Assembly (NCBI GenBank): GCA_949825025.1
Contig: OX463788.1
Span: 26,430,069 to 26,494,068, forward strand
Source: Siphlonurus alternatus
Taxonomy: Eukaryota; Arthropoda; Insecta; Ephemeroptera; Siphlonuridae
DNA: 64,000 nucleotides
Direction of reading: 5' to 3'
Shown here: positions 1-12,925 of the stretch, in pieces
How the letters are laid out: each line of letters opens with the position of its first letter
Position numbering within the stretch: position 1 is the stretch's first letter
Translations under genes and position numbers: made by a program
The notes under the pieces: generated by a model
Told to the model about the DNA's origin: nothing
Seen by the model: the letters and a program-made list of their open reading frames with translations, nothing else
Databases searched by the model: none

Positions 1-820
1 GCATTTCATGCAGCAGAGTTGAATTCATTGCCTGTAAAATTATGAAAATGAGATTATAACACACATATGAAAAGATTTTGTAAATATTTAACTCACCACA
101 TAAGTAGCTAGCCTGGGCATAACTTCCTCAGTGTTGAAAGAAAAGAGAGAATTCAAGGGGGCGGGCTGGGCTGGAGAAAGAAAAGCTATGATAGGGCCTC
201 TCATGATGTTAGAATTTGTAATAATCACTGTAAAAAAGAAGCAATTTATTAGAAAAAAAAGAACTTTGCTATTTCATTATACTTTTTAATATATTTCTTA
301 CCTTCTTTAAAGACTGCAAAGCAGACTTTTCCAATAAAAAAGAGACAGCATCTCTGTTTTTGTTGACAATGACACCCATATCATATGTTGTATGTTGCTT
401 TTTTTTTTCTTACTTCAATTTTTTAGAAACAGATGGCGCTACCATCCGGGTATAAATTTTTTCAAAGTCCAAAATTAATAAGTAAATTTGATAATAATTA
501 GATATATTGCCAATGTAGTTTATTTAATGAAAAAAAATATCAGTTGGATATTATATATATCAATTAAAGCATCATTTAAGCCCCTTCTAGTTCATAGTCG
601 ATACAACTTCAAAGAGTGTATTCAATGTGCCAAGTTACGCCAAGTTTAGAAAGCTAGGATGCTCTGGGGTACCTAATATAAACACTGTGCCCTACTGGAT
701 ACTCATGGGCATTACAGCTTACCTAACTGTGAACCTTAACTGTGCCCAATTGTGCCCTACTGTGCCGTGGAGTCAGGGTACACCTGTCACCATACATAAT
801 CTACTTTGTTCTGATTTCAG
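1..820. other. Upstream flank / probable 5' leader intron of SLC22 gene
   Basis: No coding exon or recognisable element is visible. The stretch is AT-rich. It ends in a good splice acceptor (polypyrimidine run then TTTCAG at 815-820) nine bases before the SLC22 start codon, so at least the right-hand part is probably an intron in the 5' untranslated leader, with the first exon and promoter upstream or left of the window. Confidence 0.5.
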
Positions 821-829
821 GAACACCGA

Positions 830-3800
830 ATGGGGTTTGACGAAGTGTTATCCCATCTTGGGGAATTCGGAAGATACCAAAGGAGGATATATTTACTGCT
901 CTGCCTGCCAGCAATATCGTGTGCTCTACACAAGCTAGCATGGGTGTTCCTAGGTGCTCGTGCAGCACACAGATGTCTTCTTCCATACGAGAATTCCTTC
1001 AATGCTTCTTACTTGCTTCCTCCAGATCGAATCAACATGACACTTCCATGGGACTCTGTAACAGAGACCTGGTCTCAGTGCCAAAGATTGAATGCCAATT
1101 TTACTGATGAATATTTCCAGTCTGGTATTCCAGCTACAAGTTCAGTGCCATGTGAGGACTGGGTTTATGATCATTCAAAATACTCTAGTAGTGCAGTGTT
1201 TGAGGTAAAAACAAAATTACAGCTTACCAATTAAATGTTTAAAATGTTTAAAAATATTAAAGTGATCGTTACTTTCAGTGGGATTTGGTTTGCAGCAAAG
1301 CTTGGGTTCGAGCATCAGCTGACACAGTTTTCATGCTTGGAGTTTTAATTGGTTCTGTATTATTTGGATACCTTTCTGACAGGTATGCATAAATTAATAT
1401 AATAATATTATATTTTGGTAACATGGATACTTACAAAATTACTATGGCTCACAAGTTTTATTTGATGTAGATGTTTTGGAATACATTGCAGTTTCAAAAA
1501 GAAAAAAATACTGTCAACTTTCTTATAAGTTATGTAAAATAATGATATTTTAATTACATAATAATATGTCCCTGCAATGGTGTTTTATGGTGAATCATCC
1601 AATTCGCCTAATTCATCTCTTTGTCACAAATTTTCAAACCTTTTCAAATTTTCACAGTCCCTCCCTTCATATATTATATTTTATCATATTTATTCATGTA
1701 TATAAATGATGTGATCGAAGCTTAAATCACATTCTTGCAACTTTATATCAATTATAGCAGACTTTAATTTAACAGCAAAGTATTTACGATTGACCGCGTA
1801 AAAACTGCTCTGCAATTAAAGTATTTTTTGCATGCAGGTTAAAAAGCTAATCGTTCTTGAGGTTGGTTTTGTGGCAAGTTTAAGTTTTATAAAAACTTCA
1901 TTGAAAGTTTAGCATATTTGAGTGAACACTTGACTGTCAATATGTAGGATTATAAGAGTACATATTTATTTTAATTAAGACATTTAAAGTAACAGTGTAT
2001 AACGAGTCAAAATTCTTATTATTTTTTATTTATTTTTATTTTTTTTTTGTTTTTTTAGCTTCACATGTAGTTGTATGACTAATTTAGTTGGTCTCTAGAT
2101 ATGGGAGACGTCCAATATTCTTCCTCTCTTTGGTTCTGCAAGTTATTGGAGGAATTCTTGCTGGTTTGGCCCCAGAATATTACAGCTTTGTGTTTGCTCG
2201 TATGTGTATTGGAGCAACAACTTCTGGTGTCTTCTTGGTTGCTTATGTTATTGGTGAGTCAAATCAAATTATTTATATATTTTATATTTAATTGTTCTTT
2301 TTCTAATTATGAATATAGAAACTTATAATAATTATTAATTATATATGCAAACAAAAATAAATTTAATTATTATTGTATTTTTTATTATATAATTTGTAGT
2401 TTTGCGTATTCTTATATTATGTAAAATTATAAATCTTCAGTGTAAAAGAGTCCAAAATTAAATTTGTATTAGTTATTGGGCTGATTTGTTTATTGATTGT
2501 TCAGGAATGGAGATGGTTGGTCCATCTAAACGGCTATATGCAGGAGTGGTGGTGCAGTATTTCTTCACATTAGGATACATGCTGACTGCAATGTTTGCAT
2601 ACTTCATCACAGACTGGCGAACCTTACAATTTGCGCTTTCGCTGCCCGGCCTTCTGTTCCTCTCATATTGGTGGTTAGTAATGCCCTCTAATACGTGATG
2701 TAATATGTATTTCTTGAACAATTTACCTCAATATTATATATTAATTATTATATTGTGGTTCCTTGTTTTATTATAAGATAAATTAATGCTGCTTAAAATT
2801 TCTTTAGCCACTTAATATATAAAATATATAATATAAAAGAACAAATTTACAGTTTGAAACTTGAATTGCAAGTAGATATTTACGTTTTTAATAGATTTTT
2901 TTTAAAAAAAAATCAAGTAGGACAATTTTATTATTTATTTATTATTATTTATTTTATTATTTATTAATTATTATATCACGTACCTGAATGACAACATTCA
3001 ATATTATAAAATGAGAAAAATGTACACACGCAAACAAATATACTAATTTATTAAATGTCTTAATAATCACGGTTGAGTAAAATAAAAATAAACAGATATT
3101 TTGAATTTTCTCAACTTTCATTTAAAATTATAATAAAATTAATTTTTTGGTATCTTGATTGTTTTAGGCACATGTAATTAATTACTAGTCTGCAGGTTTG
3201 TCCCAGAGTCTGCACGGTGGCTGCTGACCAACGGACGTGACTCGGAAGCGCGCGAAGTGCTGCAGAAAGCAGCCAAGGAAAATGGTGTTCAGCTGCCTGA
3301 AGAGATGATGGACAAATTCCTTGGCGAGGCCAAAACTCCAGAGGAGAACAAGAGCAAAGCTGTGAAAAGCTCAGTATTCGATCTCATGCGTTATCCAAAC
3401 TTGAGACGCAAGACTCTCACCATATTTTTCCTCTGGTGAGTGTATTTGTGTCAATGTTGTCGTCGTGAAGAAAATAATAATAATAATAATAATAATAAAA
3501 TACCAAAATTGAACAAAACGCATATATATATTATGGGCTGGAGTGATATATATAATAGAATATAAAATACACACACACACAGGTATACATTTGACGCCAC
3601 TATCTCTCAAGTAAAATTAAAAAATATATACATGTATATAACCATAGTGAAAATTTATACTTTGAATATTTGAATAAAAGAATATATTTATTGTCTGGTC
3701 CGCCTTTAGATATTTACGAGAGAAGTATTTTAAAATAACATCGAGCTTTCAGATTAGATGGTTCTTTCTTATCCCAATATTCTTTTTGTTTTAAAATAGA

Positions 3801-4099
3801 GAGCTACGCCTATGATACAATATATTTTCATTATAGCAACGATAGCAACGCCATACGGGTCTGTGATCATCACTCATTACTTTCAATATGTTTTTTTAAA
3901 GGTAGTTCCCGCTCTTAGAATAATAAATTAAAATTACCACAAATTTTCAACTGCTTTTTATTTATTATTATTATTCTTCTTCTTTTTTTTTTCTTTCGAT
4001 ACACCATTGCTCAATTGGTATACATAGCAACTACGAGATATTTGTGAATAACATAATTTTCTCTCACTTGTCAGTTAAATAAAAAAAACTTTTAATATA

Positions 4100-4168
<69 letters not shown>

Positions 4169-7100
4169 ACTTTATGCTATTATATTTTCAGCTATATTTG
4201 AATATTTATTATTATAATTACCATTTATTTTTTAAATAAATGCCACCACGAATCATTAATAAATAATACAATTATGTTAGTTTTACTTTGTAATTATCTT
4301 AATCATTCGATATAATTATATTTATTGTAATAATTAACGATCAATCTCGTTTTGATTATTTATATATTTATTTGCCAATTGGAAATTCTGTCCAGCCTTC
4401 TTGGATTTCAACCATGTTGTTTTTCTTCTCTTAGGTTTGTAAATAGCGGTGCATACTATGGATTATCATGGAATACGTCAAATTTGGGAGGCAATGATTA
4501 TATTAACTTTGTCATATCTGGTGCTGTGGAGATTCCTGGTTATACATTCCTGCTATTAGCTCTCAATCGGTGGGGTCGTAAGATGACTCTGTGTGGTGCC
4601 ATGCTGGTTGGTGGTACTGCTCTCTTGCTCACCATATTTGTGCCTAGCGGTAAGATTTATTAAATTCACAATAATATTGTATCCTGGATAATAGAATAGA
4701 ATAGAATAGAATAGAATAGAATAGAATAGAATAGAATAGAATAGAATAGAATAGAATAGAATAGAATAGAATAGAATAGAATAGAATAGAATAGAATAGA
4801 ATAGAATAGAATAGAATAGAATAGAATAGAATAGAATAGAAAATATCTTTATAATGGACAATTTGCATGACATTTTTTTTATTGCAGAAATGGATAGAGG
4901 GTACCAAATTATGTTACTCTGAATTTTTTCAGATTTTTTAGAGACCGGGAACTATTTTTAAAAAACTATTGAAAGTCAGTTTTATGACGTCACGGGCGTT
5001 TAGCGCCTATCCTTTTCTTAAGGACAGACTCCTCGTGACGTCATAAAATCGACTTTCAATAATTTTTTAAAAATAGTTCCCGGTCTCTAAAAAATCTGAA
5101 AAAATTCAGAGTGGCATAACTTTGCACCCTCTATCCATTTCTGCAATAAAAAAAAATGTCATGCAAATTGTCCATTTAAATCCTCTCAAACTTTGATATT
5201 AAAATTTAACTAATTTCACCATTTTATTGTGTGAGCTTCGATTATATGCTATGTATGATTGCCTTTGTAGATGTTCCATGGTTGCTGATTACACTGGCAA
5301 TGCTTGGAAAAATGGCCATCACAGCGTCATATGGTGCAGTGTACATATTCTCTGCTGAGCAGTTCCCGACAGTAATTCGCAATGCTGGCATGGGTACAAG
5401 CTCAACCGTTGCACGTGTAGGAGGGATGCTTGCACCCTATGTCAACCTCTTGGTAAGATACTATATTATGCATTATAATTTATATGGTTCATTAAGTTCT
5501 CTGCAAACTGTATACAAATTAATACTGCATATCTGTGAGCAAGGACAGTGTTTGTTGTAAAAATATTAATTTCTCCTTCATCATACAGGTTTCTGATATT
5601 GAAAATACTTTTCAATTTTGACCAATTTAATATATTACATTAAATTTAATAAAAAAAAATTAAATAGGTAAAAAAAAAAGCAGTCTTTCAAGCCTTAGGT
5701 TACGTTTGGAAATTACCGGAATTACCGTAAACATATAGAATTTACGGAAATTTCGAGACCTAATCCAATTTAAGGCTTGAAAGACTATGAAGACTTGATA
5801 TATATAATCATTGTTTTACTGCTGCATGGCCTGCATGGCAGTGATTATTAGTATGACATATATAGTCCAGATTGCGCGCGTGATGTAAATTTAATATAAT
5901 TTGTAATGCACACGTTAATGTACCAGCAATATATTCAAATTAAAAGAGAACATGTTTTTTTTAGCTCTAAATTTAAAATTAAGTAATTTCATAATTCACA
6001 AAACTTTATTAATCTTACATAAAGACAAGTCAACATTACAAATTATTAATCAATATTTCCAGTTATCAGTCCTATTTATTTACTCATTCATTCATTCATT
6101 CATTCATTCATTCATTCATTCATTCATTCATTCATTCATTCATTCATTCATTCATTCATTCATTCATTCATTCATTCATTCATTCATTCATTCATTCATT
6201 CATTCATTCATTCATTCATTCATTCATTCATTCATTCATTCATTCATTCATTCATTCATTCATTCATTCATTCATTCATTCATTCATTCATTCATTCATT
6301 CATTCATTCATTCATTCATTCATTCATTCATTCATTCATTCATTCATTCATTCATTCACTCATTCACTCATTCACTCATTCACTCATTTATTTATTTATT
6401 TATTTATTTATTTGATTATTTACTTGTTTTTTTATTTGTTTGTTTCTTTGTTTCTTTCTTTGTTTATTTATTATATTCACCTCATGAATACATATAAATA
6501 ACAAGTCAGAGGCAGGACACACCAAACAGTCCATGCAGAACCTAGCACGCAAAGTGCATAGCATCCCTGTAAAACATAGTTATAGAAAAAAAATATTATA
6601 ACAAGGTTAAATACATAGAATTAAACATTTTTTGCAAATATGCATTAATTGCTGTCGTTTTCTTCTTTTTCAGTCAGATCACTGGAAGCCATTGCCATTA
6701 ATTATATTTGGAGGGCTGGCTTTCTCGGCTGGATTATTGGCACTTCTGCTGCCAGAAACATTAAACCGAAAGTTGCCAGAGACCATCGAGGATGGAGAAA
6801 AGTTTGGAAGGTGACATTTTTATCATTAAAGTTATAAAAATATAAACTTGTACATACATGTCAGTTACCAAAACATATTATTTGGCTGGAATTTAGTTGG
6901 TTCAAATGACATTTTTGTACAACAATACAAATTTTCGTATTCTTCCTTTGACCTTTTTTCATATGCTTGATTAAAGTTGAATGGTGTACAGTTTTCAGTG
7001 CAATTTTATTGATTGACGTCTTACAGGTCCTGTATACTCTTGGAGTTTTAATACATTAATTCTTCAAAGGGAGTAAATGAAATTATCACTGAATTAATTT

Positions 7101-8303
7101 TTATTTATTTTATTTTATTTCTTCTTTCATGGGCACAAATACAATAATATATAACAATACACATATATTATAGTCAAAATTTAAAGAAAAACAAAAGCCC
7201 ATGGGGCAAATGAAAAATATTGCTGAGCAGTCCATTCACAGATGTGTTCATTCACCCAATTTTAATTTAATTCATATGGGTGAATGAACACTTTTCAGCG
7301 AATCGACTGCTCAGCAATCTTTTTTATTTGCCCCATGGGCCTTTATTTGTAAATCAATTTTGACTATAATATATATTTGTTATATTATTGTATTGTGCCC
7401 ATGAAAGAGATAATAAAATAAATGAAATAAAAATTTTAATTTTTAAAAAAATGTATATAATAAACTATAAGATACTCCCCCTCCCTCAAAATTGTACTTT
7501 TAATGTACCATCTTCAACAGGGCTCAGGTCTGTTTTTCCACTTACACAATTCTTTAGGAATTTTAAATCAATGGGTTTGAACAAATCGACAATTGATGGA
7601 AGATTGAGAAGAGACAAGCGCTCAAGATGATTAATTTTCTTGTCCTTATAACAATCATCCTAGTAACCATCACATTTTGTGTTAAATCCAGCTTAAATTA
7701 GCGAAATTCAAATTTGACTGAGGGTGCCAGGCGTTTACTTATTTATAATGTTTTAAAAAGTTCCATCTTTTTTTTTTTTTTTTAAATGTTAACCTATATT
7801 TCCACAAAATTGATGAGATCGACTTCAATTAAGATTTGCATATATCGAATCGCACTTACTGGCGAAAAGTTAATTCCTCTGTTAGTCTCGTTAAAAGTTA
7901 TAATTAAGTGATTTGGAGCCTGATCGGTTACGTGCAAGATGTCGTCACAAAATTGCCTGATGCGAAATAGTTGTTTCTCTTACGAAACTTCTTTGATTGT
8001 CTCTATAGCTTAATTGGTATATTTTTAACCCTAAAATTCAGAGACCAGTACAACCCCCAAATTGACTTCACATTCTGCAATTAGTCCTTATTCCAGTATT
8101 CCAGTGTATAATTTATTATAGCATATGGTGGTAACTGGTCCCTCTCGTCTGGTCCTAATCGAACCTATTCGCGAGGTAAGGTTTCGTTATTTATAACCCT
8201 TCCGCAAATTCGCGTCAAAGGTAGGATAACCCTTTGAAACCCTTTCTTCCGCTTTGAATGACTCAAACTTGTAACTCTTCCGCAAATTCGCGTCAGTTAG
8301 GAT

Positions 8304-8369
<66 letters not shown>

Positions 8370-9316
8370 AGCTTCCAGTGACTCTCCTACTTCCTTGTAA
8401 GTTGCGGGGAGTGGAATAGATTGGAAGGTTATTACGTGACGTGAATTTACGCAAAATTGTATTCCCTCGATAACCTCGATAACGAAGCCGCACACACGGC
8501 TCACGTGAGACGTGAGTGCATGGGACGAAGTACTATATAATATATATTAGAGTATTTAGAGTGTAATAGTGTAATAACTAGCAATTTATGTTTTCCCATT
8601 TGATTAGCATGTAAACCTTAGCAACCTCACAATAATTCTGATTTTTTTTTTCAGAGACAGTTCTTAGCACCAAAAAAATGTAGAAAAAATTTCAAAACAA
8701 TCGCTCGATCCGATTCTTTTGAATTAATTTTTTAAATTTCCAGTATAGGGCTTTCCCATGGCATGATGGAGACCTAAACTAATAAATTAATTTAAAAAAA
8801 TCGGATCGAGCGATTGTTTTGAAATTTTTTCTACATTTTTTCATTTATTTGGTGCTATTAAGAACAACTGTCTCTCTAAAAAAAAAAAAAAAAAAAAAAA
8901 ATTATTATGAGGATTATGAGGTTGCTAAGGTTTACATGTTAATCAAATGGGACTACTACAATAAATATTTCGTGTTATCTTACCCTTAATAATCAATGAA
9001 ATTAACATTATTTTTTACGTTACTAAGCATCAAATTGTCATTAATAACTTTTCATCATATAATGTATACAGTATAATAATATGATTTTTTTATTTTATTC
9101 AATTAATTTTTTATTATAAAATGCCATATGCAGATGTTATTTGCTGCACATACAATTAATATTATATAACGATATATTATGTATAAATATATTATGTATA
9201 ATAATTATATAATTACGTATACAATGATGAACGAAATGAGAAATATATGTGTTATATGTTTCAGAATTCTTCCCTCCAACACAGATGATAACATGTCACC
9301 AGCCCAGCAAGGATGA
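830..9316 (+). CDS. SLC22-family organic ion (cation/carnitine-type) transporter, complete, 9 coding exons
   Basis: Multi-pass plasma-membrane transporter of the major facilitator superfamily. Coding exons by splice sites and phase: 830-1204, 1279-1382, 2099-2253, 2505-2673, 3196-3435, 4435-4649, 5271-5452, 6674-6810, 9265-9316. They sum to 1629 nt, 542 residues plus TGA, the usual SLC22 length. Seen: N-terminal GEFGRYQRR before TM1; a large first extracellular loop with Asn-glycosylation sequons (NAS, NMT, NFT); WDLVC at 126-130; the MFS loop motif GYLSDRYGRRP near 155-165; PESARWLL near 271-278; NRWGRK near 392-397; and the C-terminal [17 protein letters not shown]. All are SLC22 hallmarks. 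The ATG lies 9 nt inside an exon whose acceptor is at 820. Substrate cannot be read from sequence; OCT/OCTN-like is a guess. Introns carry microsatellites and MITEs but coding is intact. Confidence 0.93.
4095..4160. repeat. (TA)n microsatellite
   Basis: Near-uninterrupted TA dinucleotides in SLC22 intron 5. Confidence 0.9.
4690..4841. repeat. (ATAGA)n pentanucleotide array, about 30 units
   Basis: Essentially perfect 5-bp tandem repeat in SLC22 intron 6, directly left of a palindromic MITE. Open frames through it are repeat artefacts. Confidence 0.95.
4855..5174. mobile_element. Palindromic MITE, family 'TGGACAATTTGCATG'
   Basis: About 320 bp with arms that are reverse complements almost to the centre, starting TGGACAATTTGCATGACA and ending with its complement. 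The centre carries inverted TGACGTCA-like sequences around 4985 and 5036. Related, more decayed copies lie at 14240-14568 and 33990-34234 (shared TTGCAGAAAT.. and GCATAA.. blocks). No protein is encoded. It lies in SLC22 intron 6. Confidence 0.85.
5681..5785. mobile_element. Small inverted-repeat element
   Basis: About 105 bp bounded by AGTCTTTCAAGCCTTA and its reverse complement, with an inner inverted ATTACCGGAATT region. Probable short MITE in SLC22 intron 7. Confidence 0.6.
6083..6388. repeat. (TTCA)n tetranucleotide array, about 300 bp
   Basis: A nearly perfect TTCA repeat that decays at its right end to CACT and then TTTA units. It produces a 181-residue repetitive open frame (FIHS units) that is not a gene. 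It lies in SLC22 intron 7. Confidence 0.95.
7097..7440. mobile_element. Palindromic MITE in SLC22 intron 8
   Basis: About 340 bp with arms matching from TTTCATGGGCACAAATACAA to its complement on the right, and an inner arm GCCCATGGGGCAAATGAAAA. The centre is near 7265. No coding capacity. Confidence 0.8.
8306..8369. repeat. (TC)n microsatellite
   Basis: About 32 TC units. It is preceded by a two-fold short duplication of an AACYCTTCCGCAAATTCGCG block (about 8198 and 8274). Confidence 0.95.
8560..8989. mobile_element. TTAA-type palindromic MITE, family with TIR GGGTAAGATAACACGAAA (copy 1)
   Basis: Inverted arms share AAACCTTAGCAACCTCA and AATCGCTCGATCCGATT. The right end reads CGTGTTATCTTACCC followed by TTAA at 8986-8989. 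The left end is decayed. The second copy is at 16541-17109. It lies in SLC22 intron 8. Confidence 0.75.
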
Positions 9317-9590
9317 ATATAGTTCTATATTTCTATATAGAGAGCTAGTGAATGACCATGAAACTTCAAATTCCTGCAGTTATAAAAAGCATTAACTGGA
9401 TACAAAAATATGCAGTTTACTAGTTTCGAATTTTAACGTGTTCATTAAAATATTTGTGATCTTCGAGGTCAGTTACAATACATTCATTATTCATAATTTA
9501 TGATCATTTTATATTTATTATATTTTTTTCTTAATATTTTTTCTTGTTAATTTTTTAATGTCCATGCATGTGTTTTTCCTAGAAAAATTC

Positions 9591-9596
9591 AATAAA
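9591..9596 (+). terminator. Polyadenylation signal AATAAA of SLC22 gene
   Basis: AATAAA 275 bases after the stop codon, the first strong signal in the 3' untranslated region. Confidence 0.6.
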
Positions 9597-10098
9597 CACA
9601 GAAATATATTCCAATAACATAAAAGGGTACTTTTCTGTAAGATATATTATATTCCATTATGAATGTACACATTAAAATTTTATATTATAATAAATTAAGC
9701 TAAATTTGAATGACAGTACAGGGCAGTTTTATCAACAGAAGATTAAATTAAAGTTAAAACTATATATAAAGGAAAAGAAATGAGGAGAAATAAAAAGTTT
9801 GGACATTGATTAAAAATCCGAAATAACATCACACTATACTTGGAAAAATGTATGAACTTATGTAAATTCATGCAATCAGTCTTCGTTATATATATACGTA
9901 TATTTGATTAAACATGTATACTCTGAATTTTACCTGCAAAAAAATGACATATCCTTTTTTAATTTTTGCTAAATATTCTGAAATGTTTCTGATCCAGCTT
10001 CATGTTCTAGTGCCGTACACCCAGCTAGTGGTGGATCCACGAGGTGTGTGTGTGGGGGGGGGGGGGGGGGGGGCGTTAATTGACAACAAACATTAGGT

Positions 10099-10222
10099 CT
10101 GTTCGTAAATACACTGTCATGCAGAAATAATCGATTTTTATTGATGAACCTTTTGGACATGAAACATAAGGTTCATCATTAAAAATCGATTATTTCTGAT
10201 TGTATATTTACGAACACAGCTA
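10099..10222. mobile_element. Short palindromic MITE, family GTCTGTTCGTAAATAC
   Basis: About 125 bp with arms GTCTGTTCGTAAATAC / TATTTACGAACA and inner AATAATCGATTTTTA. Related copies are at 11099-11210 and 32589-32712. The sequence just left (10020-10075) has a G-run beside GGTGGATCCACG and looks like a fragment of another TIR element. Confidence 0.7.
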
Positions 10223-11098
10223 TTGCCCTAATAGCTGCATGATGTTTGGTCATATGATATAGCTTAAACAAAAAAAAAAAAAAAGTGAATAAGAGTTAGG
10301 GTTCAAAAGATCTGAAAAAAATACATTCTAATACACAACCAGAGGTTCTCGATACAAATATAAAACCAACAAAAAAATCAAACAGGCTGTCCAAAATATA
10401 TACATGATAAATGAAACATGTTGTATATATATATTCAATTTGTCATCCCACATCGCTGAATAAAAGTTTTTAAACTCTAATACTGCTTCCCTCACCATCC
10501 TCCCTTGTATGCTACGTACTATATATACCAATTATATTATACACTTCAGGATTTCTGTTTTTTTAATTAATTTAAAAAATATGCAAATCATTTATTAAGG
10601 CCATATTTCATCATCTACTTGTTGATCATTTGAACTGTAAAGAAATAAAATAACTTAAATAACCTAGTTTCTAATTGGTATTTTACCTTTTAAATTTAAC
10701 TACTTAATTATAATAATGAAGTTCGTATTATAATCATGAGATGTACAATTATATATGTATTACACTACTATTATATATATGTTGTGTTTTGCCATGATTT
10801 CGTGCACAGGTGCGTGTATATTTATCAAAGTATATGCCATGTGAATAATGAGTCATCGACGATATTTATTTTATATTCGTTTTGTTTTGTTTTGTAACAT
10901 CCTTTTAGTCTTCTACGACGTCTTCTACGACGTCTTAAATTTTAACGTAATAAGCTAGCTCTTATAAGAGCATGAAAAAAAAAAAAAAAAAAAGTTCCGC
11001 AAACAGTTTATTTTATTATGTCCACACTGGACCAAACACTTTAAATTTTTTGTTAATTGCAAATGCATACTATAAAAATTGTAAAATTACTACAGTAG

Positions 11099-11210
11099 AG
11101 GTCTGTTCGTAAATACGCAATCAGATGGTACACAGATACACAGATGGTTCTTCTAATTATTTTAGTTCATCCATGAATCGATTATGTATTTACAAACAGA
11201 TGTCATTAAA
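11099..11210. mobile_element. Short MITE, family GTCTGTTCGTAAATAC (copy 2)
   Basis: Starts AGGTCTGTTCGTAAATACG and ends GTATTTACAAACAGATG, with the same terminal pattern as 10099-10222 but a different interior. Between the two, 10223-11098 shows only AT-rich DNA, poly-A runs and no gene. Confidence 0.65.
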
Positions 11211-11771
11211 CGAAAAATTTAATATTTTATGAAATTCAAATGATGGTCAAACTTTCTGAAAAATGTGTATGTTGTTTCGAATTAAAGATGCGATACGATG
11301 AAATGAAATTTTTATGCGTTTAATTTATTTACTATATTCATTGTATGTTCATCACAATGCACAATTATTATAAAAAAATAATAGTTTAAATGTTTCTCCA
11401 TGTGGAACTGAAATCCAATAATTCCATTTTTCATAATAGGTTCTCCAGAAGAAGAAAAAAAAAATAATAATAATACGTAAAATTCAGACTTAATAACACG
11501 TTAGTTAACAAGGGAACATTTACCTGACAAAAATTATTTTATACCTCAAGTTCGTAAAAATCGGAGCCATCAAATCAAGAAAATTTCATTTTAACAATTT
11601 TAGGGATTGCCGGCTTCCTGAAGGCTAAAAGTGAAGAGTTGGAGACTGGAACTCACGAAAAAGCACTCTTTTTAGGGTCCTAATTTTACTGGACGAGAAC
11701 CATAAGATCAACTTAATTTCTGTAAAAAGTTTTGAAATTATAGAAATTCAAGCTACAATTTGATGTATTAA

Positions 11772-11956
11772 GGGTAAGGTAACGCCACCAATGTTAAAAA
11801 AAATCCCTCTCACAAAAATTCTGAAAAAAATTTAAAATGTTCTCCTCTACACCCCCTATCAGTAGCTAAAATATCAGGTATACAAATACGATCTAGTTTT
11901 TGAGTTATGAATTTTTAAAGTTGACCAATTTAACATGGGAGTTTCATTTCTCCCGA
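11772..11956. mobile_element. Half copy of TTAA MITE, family GGGTAAGGTAACGCCACC
   Basis: Preceded by TTAA (11768-11771) and nearly identical to the left half of the complete element at 12019-12366, then stops at the outer palindrome boundary. Confidence 0.8.
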
Positions 11957-11957
11957 T

Positions 11958-12423
11958 TAGGTGCATTTTTAGGTGCAAATAAAAACTATAAGGGTTTTAG
12001 CATAAAAAATACTTTTAAGGGTAAGGTAACGCCACCAATGTTAAAAAAAATCCCTCTCACAAAAATTCTGAAAAAAATTTAAAATGTTCTCCTCTATACC
12101 CCCTATCAGTACCTAAAATATCAGGTATACAAATACGATCTAGTTTTTGAGTTATGAATTTTTAAAGTTGACCAATTTAACATGGGAGTTTCATTTCTCC
12201 ATGTTAAAGTAGTCAACTTAAAAAATTTATAACTCAAAAACTAGATCGTATTTGTATACCTGATATTTTAGGTACTGATAGGGGGTATAGAGGAGAACAT
12301 TTTAAATTTTTTTCAGAATTTTTGTGAGAGGGATTTTTTTTTAACATTGGTGGCGTTACCTTACCCTTAAAAGTATTTTTTATGCTAAAACCCTTATAGT
12401 TTTTATTTGCACCTAAAAATGTC
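11958..12423. repeat. Outer palindrome split by a TTAA MITE at its centre
   Basis: Left arm 11958-12014 and right arm 12371-12423 are reverse complements (GGTGCATTTTTAGGTGCAAA and so on). The intervening DNA is one complete TTAA-flanked MITE, so removing it restores a palindrome with TTAA at the dyad. Confidence 0.8.
12019..12366. mobile_element. Complete TTAA MITE, family GGGTAAGGTAACGCCACC
   Basis: 348 bp, a near-perfect palindrome, flanked by TTAA at 12015-12018 and 12367-12370. It is almost identical to the 347-bp copy at 23563-23909. TTAA duplications are typical of the piggyBac superfamily, but the transposase source is not visible here. Confidence 0.88.
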
Positions 12424-12678
12424 AGAAACTTTATAAACACCCTGTATATTAATATTAACATCTCAACCACTGTCAATAACAAATATTTACAAAAAAACAC
12501 ACTTCAATTTTCTGCATAAAATTACAATCAATTAATTAAATTTAAATTAATACATACTAACAAGTTTCATTGATGCAAAGTTCAGAGATGAGTTTATTTG
12601 AAAAAACATTTTAATGGAGTAAAATTCTTTCTTTATGAGTACACAATTAACAATTAAAATAAAGCTTGACTTTTTATA

Positions 12679-12743
12679 CTGGACCGACAGAGTTGTGTTT
12701 ACTGCTGTTTATGTTTATATTGATATATATATATATATATACT

Positions 12744-12809
<66 letters not shown>

Positions 12810-12853
12810 AGTATATAAACATAAACAGCAGTAAACACAACTCTGTCGGTCCA
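12679..12853. repeat. Palindrome with (TA)n core
   Basis: Arms TGGACCGACAGAGTTGTGTT / its complement flank about 85 bp of TA repeats. The GGACCGAC..GTTGTGTTT end is shared with the elements at 14845-14955 and 20492-20617. Confidence 0.85.
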
Positions 12854-12925
12854 GCTAGTGCTGAGACTGTTGGACCAGTACTGTGCCAATACTCCTAAGT
12901 ATTGGTCCATTGCAGTACTTAATTA

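Noticed and set aside
5952..6497. 181-residue open frame with FIHS repeats
   Set aside because: Pure translation of the (TTCA)n microsatellite inside an SLC22 intron.
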